Origin: an uncultured Helicobacteraceae bacterium
GTDB lineage: Bacteria > Campylobacterota > Campylobacteria > Campylobacterales > Helicobacteraceae
Reading direction: 5' to 3'
NCBI GenBank assembly: GCA_944323755.1
Contig: CALUTR010000002.1
Location: 62,001 to 126,000 of the forward strand
Length of the DNA: 64,000 nt
Below the pieces are notes generated by a model. The model was not told the origin of the DNA. It saw nothing but the letters and a program-made list of their open reading frames with translations, and searched no databases. Of the stretch, positions 24,302 through 34,576 are shown in pieces. The position numbers were made by a program, and so were the translations under genes. How positions within the stretch are numbered: position 1 is the first letter of the stretch; every line of letters starts with the position of its first letter.

Positions 24302-25916
24302 ATGAATTTTATGATTGATAATTGGGGGGGGGCAGCAAGAAAAATTAAAATTCAATAATGTTTCAACATATTTTTTTATCTTTCTTTGTATTTATGCAGT
24401 TTTGATTGTTAGTTTTAGTTTTTATAGTTTTAATTTCGATGATGGGTTTTTCTATATTGATATATTATCTAATAGACTAATTTTTAATGGCATTGGTATT
24501 GAAGGTGGTAGATTTTTCCCACTTGCTTCAATGGAGTTAAATATTCTTATGCATATATCGCATTCACCTTATATTTATTTTGGTTTTAATGCTTGCATTT
24601 TACTTTGCTTGGGAGTTTTATTTTATAAGATTTGTTGTGATGTATTTGGTGGATTTAGTTATTTGGCTTTATTTGCATCTATTGTAGTATTTGTAAATCC
24701 GGCATTTGTAATACCTATATTTGGTATTTGTTATCCAGAAAAAATGCTATGTTTGTTTTTATTATTATTTATTTTTGCAAATTATAGAATCTTAGTAAAA
24801 AAGCAATATAAATTTATTTATTTAGCGCTATTTGCGTCTAATTATGCGATATATTTAAAAGAGCCAGTTTTTATCATTATTGGTGGATTTGGGTTTTTAT
24901 ATCTTTTGTTTTCATTTAAAAAACTATCAAAAATTGAAATTTATTATTGTTTATTGCTTGTTTTTAGTGCTTTGATATTTCTTTGTATTTATATTTTTTA
25001 TGTGATTCCAAATGTGATCAATTTCTATGGTCATAAAGAAGCAGAAAACATAAAAGATAAAATTATTATCTTTATATCTTCTATCCGTGCTATTGGCATG
25101 GTGCATATATGGTTTGTTGTGTTATTGCCACTAATTATATTATTTAGAATCATAGATATTTTGAGATACAAAAAGTTTGATTCTCAAATGGTATTTTTTG
25201 ATATTTTACTTTTATGTGGGTTTTTGTATTTTGTTGCATATTGTATTTTGGGGTTATTTAGGGTTTATTATTTTATGCCAATATATTTTATTATTATATT
25301 TTCTATGCTGTATTATGCAGAATCTTTACGCAATATGTTTACTATAAAAATTGCTTTTATTTTATGTGTTGCATTGTATATGCTTAATGCATTTCCTCAA
25401 GCGATTTGGCAAATTAGTTTTTTGAAGTCGCAAGGAGTGGCATTAAAACAGACTTTAGAGTTTTTAGATTCTTATAATGATAGAAAAAATATATATTTTT
25501 ATGGTCTTGGACGAAGCTTATCAACAGAAGAGTATTTTATCAATCATTTTGGGCTTTATTTAGAAAAAATTTATAAAATCGATGATTTTGATATATTGAC
25601 TGATGTGCAAAATGACAATGATGTTTTATGGAATTATAATTATGATTCTAGGCTTACTATATTGAATTCAAAAGATATTTCTGTGCCAAAAAGTGGTGAT
25701 CTTGTGATACTTAATGCTAATTCACACAAATATATAGATATTAATGATATGAGCAGCAAATATGAATTATTATTTAAGACAAATGTAATTGGTCTTCCAC
25801 ATATCACTTTTAAAACGATAGTAAAATATGTGTTGCATAAAACAAATTTAATTCATTATAGAGATGAAAATTTTTTTAGAATGCCAATTAATAATTACAT
25901 ATATAGGATTAGGTGA
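24302..25916 (+). CDS. Polytopic membrane protein (possibly GT-C glycosyltransferase), out of frame from its ATG
   Basis: About 537 residues with roughly ten or more transmembrane segments and no recognised cytoplasmic domain. The first periplasmic loop holds acidic residues (FNFDDGFFYIDIL), as in GT-C enzymes that use polyprenyl-phosphate sugars; this assignment is tentative. ATG 24302 leads into a G9 tract (24324-24332) after eight codons and stops soon after; eight G is required to enter the long frame. A TTG at 24315 is in the long frame but has no ribosome site, so translation at this length is probably very weak. The gene is next to the GT9/GT4 glycan genes and abuts cysS, which is read from the other strand. 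Confidence 0.75.
24324..24332 (+). repeat. G9 tract at the 5' end of the membrane protein gene
   Basis: Nine G between GATAATT and CAGCAAG, only 22 bases inside the gene. Eight G links ATG 24302 to the long frame. Confidence 0.94.
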
Positions 25917-27326
25917 TTATATTTCTGTTATATATTCCCAAATGACGCCATCTTTGGTGTCCATTAAATGGATATTTTTACTTTTTAACTCATCTCTTAT
26001 ACTATCACTTAAAGCGTAATCTTTTTTGTTTTTTGCTTCCTGCCTTTCTTTGATTTTTGCTTCTATGTAAGCCTTTGTTTCATCATCAACACCAATGTGA
26101 AAATACTCTATTGGATCTTTTTCTCCAATGCCTAAAATTTCATTTATAAATATTATATTAGATAATGCTAGCTGTTTACTTTGCATATCTTTTGGGTTTT
26201 TATCTAGTAGCTCATTGTATTGTGATAACATAGAATCTAATATAGATAGCGCAATAGAAATATTTAAATCATCATTTAAAGCATTTAAAAAATTATCTCT
26301 AAAGTTTGTATCTATCAAATGAGATTCTACTCCTGATACACGCTTTTTTAGTCTATATAATCTATCTAATCTTTTTTTGCTATTTAAAATATCTTCGTGT
26401 GAAAAATTTAGAGGAGTTCTATAATGCAGACTAAGTAAATAATACCTCAATACCTCGCCATCATATATTTTTAGTGCATCTTTTATAAAAAAGCTATTTC
26501 CAAGACTTTTGCTCATTTTTTCACCATCAATTGTTACAAAACCATTGTGAATCCAGTATTTTGCTAGTTCTCTATTGTTTGCACATCTACTTTGTGAAGC
26601 TTCATTTTCGTGATGTGGAAAAAATAAATCCGCACCGCCTGCGTGTATATCAATGGAGAATTCTTCATCTTTGTATGCTAAGTGCTCTTCAATCATAGCA
26701 GAACATTCTAAGTGCCAGCCAGGACGACCACGACCAAATGGAGAGTTGTAAGCTATATCATCTTTTGAATCAAATGCTTTCCATAAAGCAAAATCTCTAA
26801 TATCCTCTTTTTGCTCATTTTCACCTATGCGACTAATTTGAGATTCTAGATTCTGTCTATTTGATAATGTTCCGTATTTTGGATCCTTTTTCACGCGCAT
26901 ATAAATATCATTGTTTGAAGTTTTATAAGCTTTATTTTCATTTAATAATGTTTGGACCATTTTAAACATCGCTTCAAGATTCTGTGTTGCACGGGGCTCT
27001 AGGCTAGGTTTTAATATATTTAATGCACTCATATCATTTAAATAGCTATTTATATATGTAGATGTGATTTCATCTATGCTTTTGTTTGTTTCTTTGCTTT
27101 TTTTGATAATTTTGTCATCTATATCTGTAAAATTTCTAACAAATATTACTTCGTAGTTATTTTTAGTTAGCACTCTATGCAGTAAGTCAAATGTTATTGC
27201 GCTTCTTGCGTGTCCTAAATGTGCATTATCATACACTGTTGGACCACATAGATAGATTTTTGCGATATTTTGCTTGATAGATATGAATTCAACTTTTTCC
27301 TTTTTTACACTATCATAAATTAACAT
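25917..27326 (-). CDS. cysS: Cysteinyl-tRNA synthetase
   Basis: Charges tRNA-Cys with cysteine. A class I synthetase of 469 residues with CGPTVYDNAHLGHARS (HIGH region), the zinc-ligand set including GWHLECSAMIEEHL and HHENEASQS, and GEKMSKSLGN (KMSKS). The C-terminus has the DALR-type helical domain. ATG 27326 is chosen because GGAGG lies six bases upstream and it gives the usual MLIYDS start. The gene overlaps the 3' end of murJ by 14 bases, indicating co-transcription. Confidence 0.96.
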   Translation of the reverse strand: MLIYDSVKKEKVEFISIKQNIAKIYLCGPTVYDNAHLGHARSAITFDLLHRVLTKNNYEVIFVRNFTDIDDKIIKKSKETNKSIDEITSTYINSYLNDMSALNILKPSLEPRATQNLEAMFKMVQTLLNENKAYKTSNNDIYMRVKKDPKYGTLSNRQNLESQISRIGENEQKEDIRDFALWKAFDSKDDIAYNSPFGRGRPGWHLECSAMIEEHLAYKDEEFSIDIHAGGADLFFPHHENEASQSRCANNRELAKYWIHNGFVTIDGEKMSKSLGNSFFIKDALKIYDGEVLRYYLLSLHYRTPLNFSHEDILNSKKRLDRLYRLKKRVSGVESHLIDTNFRDNFLNALNDDLNISIALSILDSMLSQYNELLDKNPKDMQSKQLALSNIIFINEILGIGEKDPIEYFHIGVDDETKAYIEAKIKERQEAKNKKDYALSDSIRDELKSKNIHLMDTKDGVIWEYITEI

Positions 27327-28764
27327 AGAAACCTCCAAAATCAAATAAATGCTTTAAAATATGCAATATCATTGCCTCAAATACTAAAATCAAAACAAGC
27401 ATTGCAAATAATTTTTTAGAATTGATTATGTGTTTAAACTTACTATAACCAAATGCTTTGATTGTTAGTATTAATAATACAAATCCGCTTAATGATGATG
27501 AAAATGCAAGCCCTACTGCTCCAAATGTATGCATTAAAATTAATGAAAAAAACACACCACATACTAGAGAAATTGCTGATATTTTAGCTGCTATATCTTG
27601 TCTTTTGTGTGAGTATAGCCAAAGAGAAAATATCCTAGCAAGCCCAAAAGGCAGTAATCCGGCTAAATATGCCATAAAGACATTTGCGACTATTATTGTA
27701 TCATTTCTTTGAAATTTGCCTCTTTCAAATAGAATCCAAATTATCTCATTTTTTAATATTATTCCTCCAACTACACACATTCCAAGCGTAAAAGCAAGTA
27801 GCCAAAATGATTTTTTGAGCAATTGTAAAGCTTTTTCTTCGTTATTATTTTTTATCATTTTTGCAATCATAGGGAATAGAGCAGTTGAGGTTGCAATTGC
27901 AAATAGTGCAAGTGGTAGCTGAAAGATTCTATTTGCATAATACAAATATGATACTGAACCAACAGCCAAAAAAGACGCAAGAAGCGTATCTATAAATGAT
28001 GCGATTTGTGCAGTAGAGCTACCAAGCAATGCAGGAAAAAACTGCTTTAAAAAGCTATTTAGATCGTTTTTTAAAATATGAATTTTTGTGTTTTTGTTAT
28101 TTGTTACAATTGCCTTTAAATCTAGGATTCCAACTAAAAATAGTCTAAAGAATTTAAGATTATATAACGAATAGCAGTGCAGTAAAATTTGTGCTACACC
28201 ACCAATTAACACACTATAACTCAATACATATACGATTGTGTATGTGTCTTTATCCTTTGCAAATATCAGTGCTAAAATCATCGCTATATTTAGTAGGGCT
28301 GTATTGTATGCACTAACCCAGAAGTTATTTTTGTATTGCAACAGCGAGCTAAAAAAATTTACACAAAAAATCAAGCTTAAATACCAAAAATTTATAGCTA
28401 CTATCGGTTTTGCAAGCTGTATGGTATGGTTATTAAATCCATATGCTAATAATTTTGTAAAAAATCCACTAAAAATTTGCACTACTATGCTAAATAAAAT
28501 TAGAAATGTGAAAAATATGATAAATATACATACGCTAATAAGGCCTTTTCGTTTTGCATTGATAAAAGTAGGTAGGAAACTTTGAGTAAATGCACCTTCA
28601 GAAAATATGCGTCTAAAAAGATTTGGTAATTTAAATGCAATGAAAAATATATCACTATAGATTCCAGCTCCAAGTGTGTTTGCCATCAATAAATCTCTAA
28701 TGAAACCAAAAATTCTAGAGCATAAAATCCCGCTACTATTTGTATAGAAAGCTTTTTTAAACAA
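27313..28764 (-). CDS. murJ: Lipid II flippase MurJ (MviN)
   Basis: Moves lipid II across the inner membrane for peptidoglycan synthesis. The 483-residue protein has about 14 hydrophobic segments and the MurJ signature start SSGILCSRIFGFIRDLLMANTLGAG, then FKLPNLFRRIFSEGAFTQSFLP, with the conserved arginines in the first helices. Family MOP/MviN. It precedes and overlaps cysS. It is divergent from fapA across a 73-base gap. Confidence 0.95.
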   Translation of the reverse strand: MFKKAFYTNSSGILCSRIFGFIRDLLMANTLGAGIYSDIFFIAFKLPNLFRRIFSEGAFTQSFLPTFINAKRKGLISVCIFIIFFTFLILFSIVVQIFSGFFTKLLAYGFNNHTIQLAKPIVAINFWYLSLIFCVNFFSSLLQYKNNFWVSAYNTALLNIAMILALIFAKDKDTYTIVYVLSYSVLIGGVAQILLHCYSLYNLKFFRLFLVGILDLKAIVTNNKNTKIHILKNDLNSFLKQFFPALLGSSTAQIASFIDTLLASFLAVGSVSYLYYANRIFQLPLALFAIATSTALFPMIAKMIKNNNEEKALQLLKKSFWLLAFTLGMCVVGGIILKNEIIWILFERGKFQRNDTIIVANVFMAYLAGLLPFGLARIFSLWLYSHKRQDIAAKISAISLVCGVFFSLILMHTFGAVGLAFSSSLSGFVLLILTIKAFGYSKFKHIINSKKLFAMLVLILVFEAMILHILKHLFDFGGFYVNL

Positions 28765-28804
28765 GTTTTTAAGCCTTATTTTTTAAAATTTTAAATTTGG
28801 ATTC

Positions 28805-28810
28805 TATAAT
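28805..28810 (+). promoter_or_regulatory. -10 box for fapA
   Basis: TATAAT, 28 bases before TTG 28838, in the murJ-fapA divergent gap. Confidence 0.5.
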
Positions 28811-28837
28811 AAATTTACTCAAAACTAAGGGTTGGTC

Positions 28838-30622
28838 TTGCAAACAAAAGTTGTGTATGATATCTATGATGTGAATTCAATTTTAAAAGAAGTTGCGCTA
28901 AAGGCAAAAACAAATATAGAAAATTTAGAAATTAATCTAAAATCTTTTAAAACTTATATAAAAAAATATGATGCTTTTAGGTTGATAAATATTAGTGAAA
29001 ATGAAAATATCGATGATGATTTGTTATTTGAAAATAAGAAATATGAGTTTAAACAAAGCTATGATTTTAGTGTAAGGCATAAGCCACAAAATAGGCTTTT
29101 TGATGTGATTATTAATGAAGATTCTATTGTGCTTCACTTAAAAAGTGGTTTTATTCCTCCTAAAAATGATGTTGAAATTAATGAATTTATTAATGTGATA
29201 GATTCCATAAAAGTGCAAAATGGTGTTTTTTTACGACATTTAGGTGCGCAAAAAGAGATTATTGTTAATCATTTATCAAATATAATCAAAGATGATATTT
29301 TTATTACGATTTATCAATGCAGCCAATTTGTAAGCAGAAAAGGCGGTATTTTTGAGGTTTTGATACAAGATTTCGATTCACTAAAAAATAATATTATGGC
29401 TTTAAAGGAAAATACAAAAATAGCAAAATTCACAAAACAAAAAGATGGCAAAAGTGGTAGAAATGTATTTGGAAAATATATAAATATACTTGATTATAAA
29501 GTAGAGCTACCGCAATTTAGCAATGATTTTAGAATTAATGATAGTGATGATTGTTTTGAGTATTTTAATATCAAAAGTGGTTTTGTACTGCAAAATCAAA
29601 ATAATTTTAGTTTTGAAAATGAACTTAGCTTAAAAAATATTAAAAATAGAGATAATTATAATTTTATCGGAGATGTGGATACTGATACTAAAATCATCAT
29701 TGGCACGGATAATGAGTTTGATGATGCTATCGGCAGTGGTATAAAAATTATTGCAAATAATATTTTTGTGAATGGAAATATAGGCGAAAGTGTGAGGATT
29801 GTAGCAAATAAGCTTGAAGTAAATGGTCAAATTCATAAAGATTCTACAATCATAACAAAAGAAGCAAAAATCGATGTTCATAAAGGTAATATAAGTGGAG
29901 ATAATATTTTTATTAGAAATATTGAAAGTGGCATTGTAGAGTGCAATAATTTAGAATCTATGATTGTAAATGGTGGTACTTTAGTATCAAAAAATATAGA
30001 AATCAATGAGCTTTATTATAATTCACATATAGAATTTTCAAGCAAATGCACGATAAATAATCTTAAAGGTGGCAATAATAAGATAATTTTCACTCCATTT
30101 GGTAATGTTGTAGCAAAGAAGCAGATACAATCTATGATGACTGAATTAGATTCTATTATTGCTAAGCAGAGTGTGTTGCAAAAGAAAATTTCAAGTTTGA
30201 TTTATAAATATAATCAATTTCATTCTACTGCAAAAGAATTAAAAGAAATGATAGAAAAAAGTAAGGAACAAAATAAAGAGATTCCACGATATGTTGCTGA
30301 AAATTATGATTATTTTTTAAAAATTGTTGAATTTATAAAATCATTAAAGATGAAAAATGTGAATCTAGAAAAATTAAAAATGAAATATTCTCAAAAGATA
30401 AAGGATTTGCAAAATGAAGTATTTGATGCTGAATTGATATGTAAAGATGGTTGGCTAAAATATAATGATATTGTATTTGAATTAATAGAGCCAAAGGCAT
30501 ATTCATCAAAGGCTGTGATAAAGGGTGTTGGTAGATATTATTTTGATTATGAAAGTAAAAAAATTATACATCAAAAGATTTTTGTAGATACAAATGAAGA
30601 AATTAATAATTATGGATTCTAA
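28838..30622 (+). CDS. FapA/DUF342 family protein (flagellar assembly protein A)
   Basis: A 594-residue protein of the DUF342/FapA family. The middle part is a series of short beta repeats (IIANNIFVNGNIG, RIVANKLEVNGQIHKD, EAKIDVHKGNIS), a right-handed beta-helix like bactofilin or MinC C-domains. A long coiled-coil region follows (about residues 430-530, rich in K and E). In Campylobacterales this family influences flagellar or envelope placement. TTG 28838 follows AAGGG; TTG 28832 is too close to it. ruvA starts directly after the stop. Confidence 0.82.
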   Translation: MQTKVVYDIYDVNSILKEVALKAKTNIENLEINLKSFKTYIKKYDAFRLINISENENIDDDLLFENKKYEFKQSYDFSVRHKPQNRLFDVIINEDSIVLHLKSGFIPPKNDVEINEFINVIDSIKVQNGVFLRHLGAQKEIIVNHLSNIIKDDIFITIYQCSQFVSRKGGIFEVLIQDFDSLKNNIMALKENTKIAKFTKQKDGKSGRNVFGKYINILDYKVELPQFSNDFRINDSDDCFEYFNIKSGFVLQNQNNFSFENELSLKNIKNRDNYNFIGDVDTDTKIIIGTDNEFDDAIGSGIKIIANNIFVNGNIGESVRIVANKLEVNGQIHKDSTIITKEAKIDVHKGNISGDNIFIRNIESGIVECNNLESMIVNGGTLVSKNIEINELYYNSHIEFSSKCTINNLKGGNNKIIFTPFGNVVAKKQIQSMMTELDSIIAKQSVLQKKISSLIYKYNQFHSTAKELKEMIEKSKEQNKEIPRYVAENYDYFLKIVEFIKSLKMKNVNLEKLKMKYSQKIKDLQNEVFDAELICKDGWLKYNDIVFELIEPKAYSSKAVIKGVGRYYFDYESKKIIHQKIFVDTNEEINNYGF

Positions 30623-31171
30623 ATGATAGCAGGACTTATTGGAAGTGTTTATAGTAAAAGTGGTAGCAGTGTACTATTTAATGTAAATGGTGTTATTTAT
30701 GAGGTGTTTATGTCTTTGAATTCTATTGCAAATGTAAAAGATAATGATACTTTATTGATAACACAAATTACGCGTGAAGATGGAATTTTTTTATATGGAT
30801 TTTTAAATAAAAGTGAAAAAGATTTATTTGATACACTAATAAAAATCAATGGTATTGGACCAAAAGTGGCACTAGCAATTTGTAGTTCATTTAATCCAAG
30901 TGAATTTATAAATATTGCTTATACAAATGATTTTGTAAGTTTAAAAAAAGTTCCAGGAATCGGTGAAAAAATGGCAAAAAGAATTATTGTGGAGCTTAGT
31001 GGAAAATTAGAATCTATTGATAATAATTTTTTGCCACAGCATAAAAGTCAAGCTATCGATGCTCTTGAATCCCTTGGATTTAAGAGGGCTGATTTTATTA
31101 AAATTATTGAAGAATCTACATTGTCAAATACGCAAGATATTATAAAAGAAGCACTAAAAAAACTAAAATAA
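30623..31171 (+). CDS. ruvA: Holliday junction branch migration protein RuvA
   Basis: RuvA binds Holliday junctions and guides RuvB. The 182-residue length is normal. N-domain: IAGLIGSVYSK, FNVNGVIYEV, TREDGIFLYGF. Helix-hairpin-helix: LIKINGIGPKVALAI and LKKVPGIGEKMAKRIIVEL. C-terminal domain: AIDALESLGFKRADF. The ATG follows the fapA stop by no bases, implying coupling. It converges with flgL with a gap of only two bases. Confidence 0.96.
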   Translation: MIAGLIGSVYSKSGSSVLFNVNGVIYEVFMSLNSIANVKDNDTLLITQITREDGIFLYGFLNKSEKDLFDTLIKINGIGPKVALAICSSFNPSEFINIAYTNDFVSLKKVPGIGEKMAKRIIVELSGKLESIDNNFLPQHKSQAIDALESLGFKRADFIKIIEESTLSNTQDIIKEALKKLK

Positions 31172-31173
31172 AA

Positions 31174-33726
31174 TTATCTTAAAAAATCTACAAGCGACAT
31201 TTGATTGATCTTACTTGTTGATGCAAGAACTGCATTGTAGTTATTTGTTAGTTGTGAAAATTTATTATAAGTATCTGCTATATCAGTGCCGATTGTGTCA
31301 TTTTTAAGAGATTCTACTTGAACTTTTAATATCTCATTTCTTTTTATGCTATTTTCAAAAGCCCTGCCATATGAGCCATTTAATGTTATATTCTTTTCTA
31401 TATGATCACTTAAATGATCAAATAATGCTATTGAATTTTGGATTCCTATATTTCTTAGATCTGCATTGTAGTTGTCGCCTAACGCATCTGGTCGATATAT
31501 CCCTTTACGCACAGCTGCAATCATCTCATCTAATTGTTTAAAGAAATTTATATGTGGTTTATCGATTATTAAGGCATTATTTGCATTAAATGTAAGCGCT
31601 GGTGAGCCATTTTTGATACCATTTTGTGAAAAATCATCGCTATTGCTACTATATATCATAAATTGCATTTTTGTGGTGGATCGAATATTGTCTTTTATTT
31701 CTATTTGTCCTTCTTGATTAATTATTACATTTACATTGCTATTTGCCATATCAAGTAGTTTTTCATATGCTTTTTTTCCCATTTCACTTAAGCCATCATT
31801 GGTATTTCCTTGTGCATTTAGGAATTCCTGTGTTTGTTGATTTGAATAATTTAGTGTGATTGTTATTGCATCTAATAATTGTCTATACGTTACATTATCT
31901 GCCTTTGTAACGCTTATTTCAGGTGGTCTATCATTTGGATTATAAAGCGGGATTCTATAATTTCCATCTCCTGAATTTTTATTTGGCAAAATAAGGAATG
32001 CCCCATCATTGTTAAACTCAATTTTTGCTTCAACATCGATTCCATTATGATCTTTTAATTTCATCATATATGTTTCACCAACTAAACTTTTATTTGCGAC
32101 TTCACTTAGTTTTGTATCATAACTTGCGTATTCTCCAGTTATTGTATTCATTTGTGATATATTTGATTTCAGTGATGATCCGGAATTTAAAAAACTTACT
32201 TTATCATAATTATTTTGAAAACTATCTCTTATTGCTTTTCTTTCATTTCCGTTGTTATCAAGTGTTTTTAATGTGATTTCAAATCCACTTGGTCCATTAA
32301 ATGGTGGTTCTTTTTCATCATTTTCAAGACTAATTACATTGTAATCTATGATGTTAATTTTCCCATTTGATATTTCAGCTTTAATATTCCCACCAAAATT
32401 TTTTTCTATCGATTTTAGTAGATCATCAATCGTGCTATTTTTTACATCAATGTAAAATGGCTCTTTTGTTATATTTATAATATTACCATTTGCGCTATTT
32501 GGGAGTTTCCCACTTATTTCTATTGTATCTGCTTCAATACCAAAAATATCACTTAATTTTGTGTCTCTTTGTGCATATTTATTATCTTTTGTTATAAATT
32601 CTGTAGGTAATGTTGTAAATCTTGCATCATAATTATTTTTTATACCGCTAATTTTTGAAAGGCTAAAATCTCCAAGATATGCAGATTTTTGAAAGCTAGT
32701 AACTCGCGCACCAATTTGATTTAACAAACTTACATCATCTACATCTTTATCTGCTGCGATTAAATGGAAGTCAATATTTGAACCACCTGGTTTTATTTCT
32801 TTGATTTCTATTTGCCCCCACGCATTCATTGTTACATCTACTACTTGATTTTGTGTAGTATTGCCAAATGTATCTCCAATTTTTTTTAATAAATCACTTA
32901 CTCTAGTTGCATTTTCTTCATTTGCGTATGCTGCATCAAGTGCAAATTTTTCTTTAAATGAAGTGCCATCAGGTCTTTTGCCTCTTAGGTAAAAATATAC
33001 TTTAGAATCATTTGTTGTATCGTTATCATTGTCTCCAATTAAATCTCTTAGCGTATCTTGACTTGTGATAAATACTTCACTTGATTCATTTGTTTTATTG
33101 TTTTTATCCATAATACTTGGGTGTAATTTTGATAAATTTAATTTTTGTATGTTTGTTGTTATACTTTTGTGTTTATCTAAATCTCTGCTTAAAAATAATT
33201 CTTTCCCATTGATATTGTATGCGCTTTTCATATCTGGGGCGATAAGTGCTTCAAGTTTTGCATCATTTCCATTATATGTCCCATCATCATTAAATGGTTT
33301 TATATTTACTCTGCTTCCTGCAAAAATGTATTCTCCACCAATTGATGTGTTTACAATAGATAATATATGATCTCTAATCCCTTGCATATCATTTGCAATA
33401 GCCTCTCTTGAAGTTACAGAATGTATATCATTACCTGCATGTATAAGCTTTGTCTTAAAGTCATCAAGTGCTTTTGATATTTCACTTAGTGACTTATCTG
33501 TATGTAGCGTATTTGTATTTGCATCATTTGCTATATCTATAGACTGATTCAATCCATGAATATCGTATTCTAATTTTAGATTCTGATTAAAAATACTGCT
33601 ATCTTCGTATCCATACTTTATTTTTAATCCAGAAGCAATTTTTGTATTTGCATTATTTAATTTATTCTGCAATGTATTTTGATAGTAGTCCATTTGATTA
33701 TATTTTGTACCAAATGTTACGCGCAT
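31174..33726 (-). CDS. flgL: Flagellar hook-filament junction protein FlgL
   Basis: Forms the second junction ring between hook and filament; exported by the flagellar type III system. The 850-residue length is close to the large Helicobacter FlgL. The N-terminal flagellin-like helix MRVTFGTKYNQMDYYQNTL with KIASGLKI, then SIGGEYIFAGSRV, is typical of FlgL, and the C-terminus has the matching helix (YNKFSQLTNNYNAVLASTSKINQ). The middle is a large variable surface part. ATG 33726 follows AGGAAG; a start 11 codons earlier has no site. A sigma54-type promoter is located about 40 bases upstream. Confidence 0.92.
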   Translation of the reverse strand: MRVTFGTKYNQMDYYQNTLQNKLNNANTKIASGLKIKYGYEDSSIFNQNLKLEYDIHGLNQSIDIANDANTNTLHTDKSLSEISKALDDFKTKLIHAGNDIHSVTSREAIANDMQGIRDHILSIVNTSIGGEYIFAGSRVNIKPFNDDGTYNGNDAKLEALIAPDMKSAYNINGKELFLSRDLDKHKSITTNIQKLNLSKLHPSIMDKNNKTNESSEVFITSQDTLRDLIGDNDNDTTNDSKVYFYLRGKRPDGTSFKEKFALDAAYANEENATRVSDLLKKIGDTFGNTTQNQVVDVTMNAWGQIEIKEIKPGGSNIDFHLIAADKDVDDVSLLNQIGARVTSFQKSAYLGDFSLSKISGIKNNYDARFTTLPTEFITKDNKYAQRDTKLSDIFGIEADTIEISGKLPNSANGNIINITKEPFYIDVKNSTIDDLLKSIEKNFGGNIKAEISNGKINIIDYNVISLENDEKEPPFNGPSGFEITLKTLDNNGNERKAIRDSFQNNYDKVSFLNSGSSLKSNISQMNTITGEYASYDTKLSEVANKSLVGETYMMKLKDHNGIDVEAKIEFNNDGAFLILPNKNSGDGNYRIPLYNPNDRPPEISVTKADNVTYRQLLDAITITLNYSNQQTQEFLNAQGNTNDGLSEMGKKAYEKLLDMANSNVNVIINQEGQIEIKDNIRSTTKMQFMIYSSNSDDFSQNGIKNGSPALTFNANNALIIDKPHINFFKQLDEMIAAVRKGIYRPDALGDNYNADLRNIGIQNSIALFDHLSDHIEKNITLNGSYGRAFENSIKRNEILKVQVESLKNDTIGTDIADTYNKFSQLTNNYNAVLASTSKINQMSLVDFLR

Positions 33727-33763
33727 AAGACTTCCTAAAATATTAATATCAAAATGCAATAAA

Positions 33764-33779
33764 GCAATTTAGATTCCAA
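33764..33779 (-). promoter_or_regulatory. Sigma54 (RpoN) promoter of flgL
   Basis: Minus strand TTGGAATCTAAATTGC: GG and GC with ten bases between, matching the -24/-12 pattern TTGGCAC-N5-TTGC. Position (about 38 bases before ATG) and the known RpoN control of late-middle flagellar genes in Helicobacter support it. Confidence 0.7.
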
Positions 33780-33804
33780 ATCGGAAGATTTTAAAAATAT
33801 TTAT

Positions 33805-34137
33805 CTATTTTATGTTGATTTTTTCTACTTGTTGTTCATATATGATTTGTTTTTTATCCCATATTCTTATATGGCTTTTTCTTCCATTTATAATGCTATT
33901 TGGTGATGTTGTATTTTGTTTAAATCCTTGCATCAATCTATCTTTTTCTTCCTTGCTTATGTGTGTTTTTACCATTTCACCATTTGGTAGAATTTCTATA
34001 ATATATTTTATTGTGTTTGTTTTTGCATTAATTACAATAGCTTGATTTTCTTTTAAGACTTGACTTACATCGATGATAGAATCTTTTGCATATAAAACTA
34101 TCGTGGTAATTAGTATTGCTAGTAACTTTTTTATCAT
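33805..34137 (-). CDS. Hypothetical periplasmic protein
   Basis: A 110-residue protein with an N-terminal signal peptide (KKLLAILITTIVLYAKDS). The mature part is short and charged, with no motif I recognise. It follows flgL's promoter region on the same strand, but upstream of it, so it is transcribed separately or together with whatever precedes. Its own -10 is not clear. Divergent from ridA. Confidence 0.7.
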   Translation of the reverse strand: MIKKLLAILITTIVLYAKDSIIDVSQVLKENQAIVINAKTNTIKYIIEILPNGEMVKTHISKEEKDRLMQGFKQNTTSPNSIINGRKSHIRIWDKKQIIYEQQVEKINIK

Positions 34138-34161
34138 CTACACCTTATGTATAAAAATTAT

Positions 34162-34167
34162 TATAAT
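34162..34167 (+). promoter_or_regulatory. -10 box for ridA
   Basis: TATAAT, 32 bases before the ridA ATG, in an AT-rich gap. Confidence 0.45.
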
Positions 34168-34198
34168 AATATCTTAAAATCATTTAAAAGGATTGTTT

Positions 34199-34576
34199 AT
34201 GAAAGTGATTTCCACGACAGAAGCACCAGCTGCAATTGGTCCTTATTCACAAGGAATTATTGTAAATAATATGATATTTACTTCAGGTCAGATACCACTA
34301 AAAACAAATGGTGAATTTTTAGATTCTGATATTAAAGAGCAGACAAAGTTGGTATTAGAAAATTTATCAAATGTCTTAAAAGCTGCAAATAGCAGTCTAG
34401 ATAATGTTATTAAAACAACTGTATTTTTAGCAGATATGGCGGATTTTGCTGCTATGAATGAAGTGTATGAAAGCTATTTTATGCATAATAAGCCAGCTAG
34501 AAGCACGATAAGTGTAAAGGAATTACCAAGAAAAGCATTGGTTGAAATAGAGTGTATTGCTTTAATTTGTAATTAA
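34199..34576 (+). CDS. ridA: RidA family reactive imine deaminase
   Basis: RidA hydrolyses reactive enamine/imine intermediates released by PLP enzymes. The 125-residue length and motifs AAIGPYSQGI, FTSGQIPL, TTVFLADMADFAAMNEVY, ARSTISVKELP and ALVEIECIAL fit the YjgF/RidA family, including the substrate-binding arginine (ARST). ATG 34199 follows AAAAGGA. Its stop overlaps the stop of the opposite SGNH-like gene. Confidence 0.93.
   Translation: MKVISTTEAPAAIGPYSQGIIVNNMIFTSGQIPLKTNGEFLDSDIKEQTKLVLENLSNVLKAANSSLDNVIKTTVFLADMADFAAMNEVYESYFMHNKPARSTISVKELPRKALVEIECIALICN

Noticed and set aside
28238..28585. Plus-strand frame of 115 codons
   Set aside because: Antisense to the conserved murJ gene.
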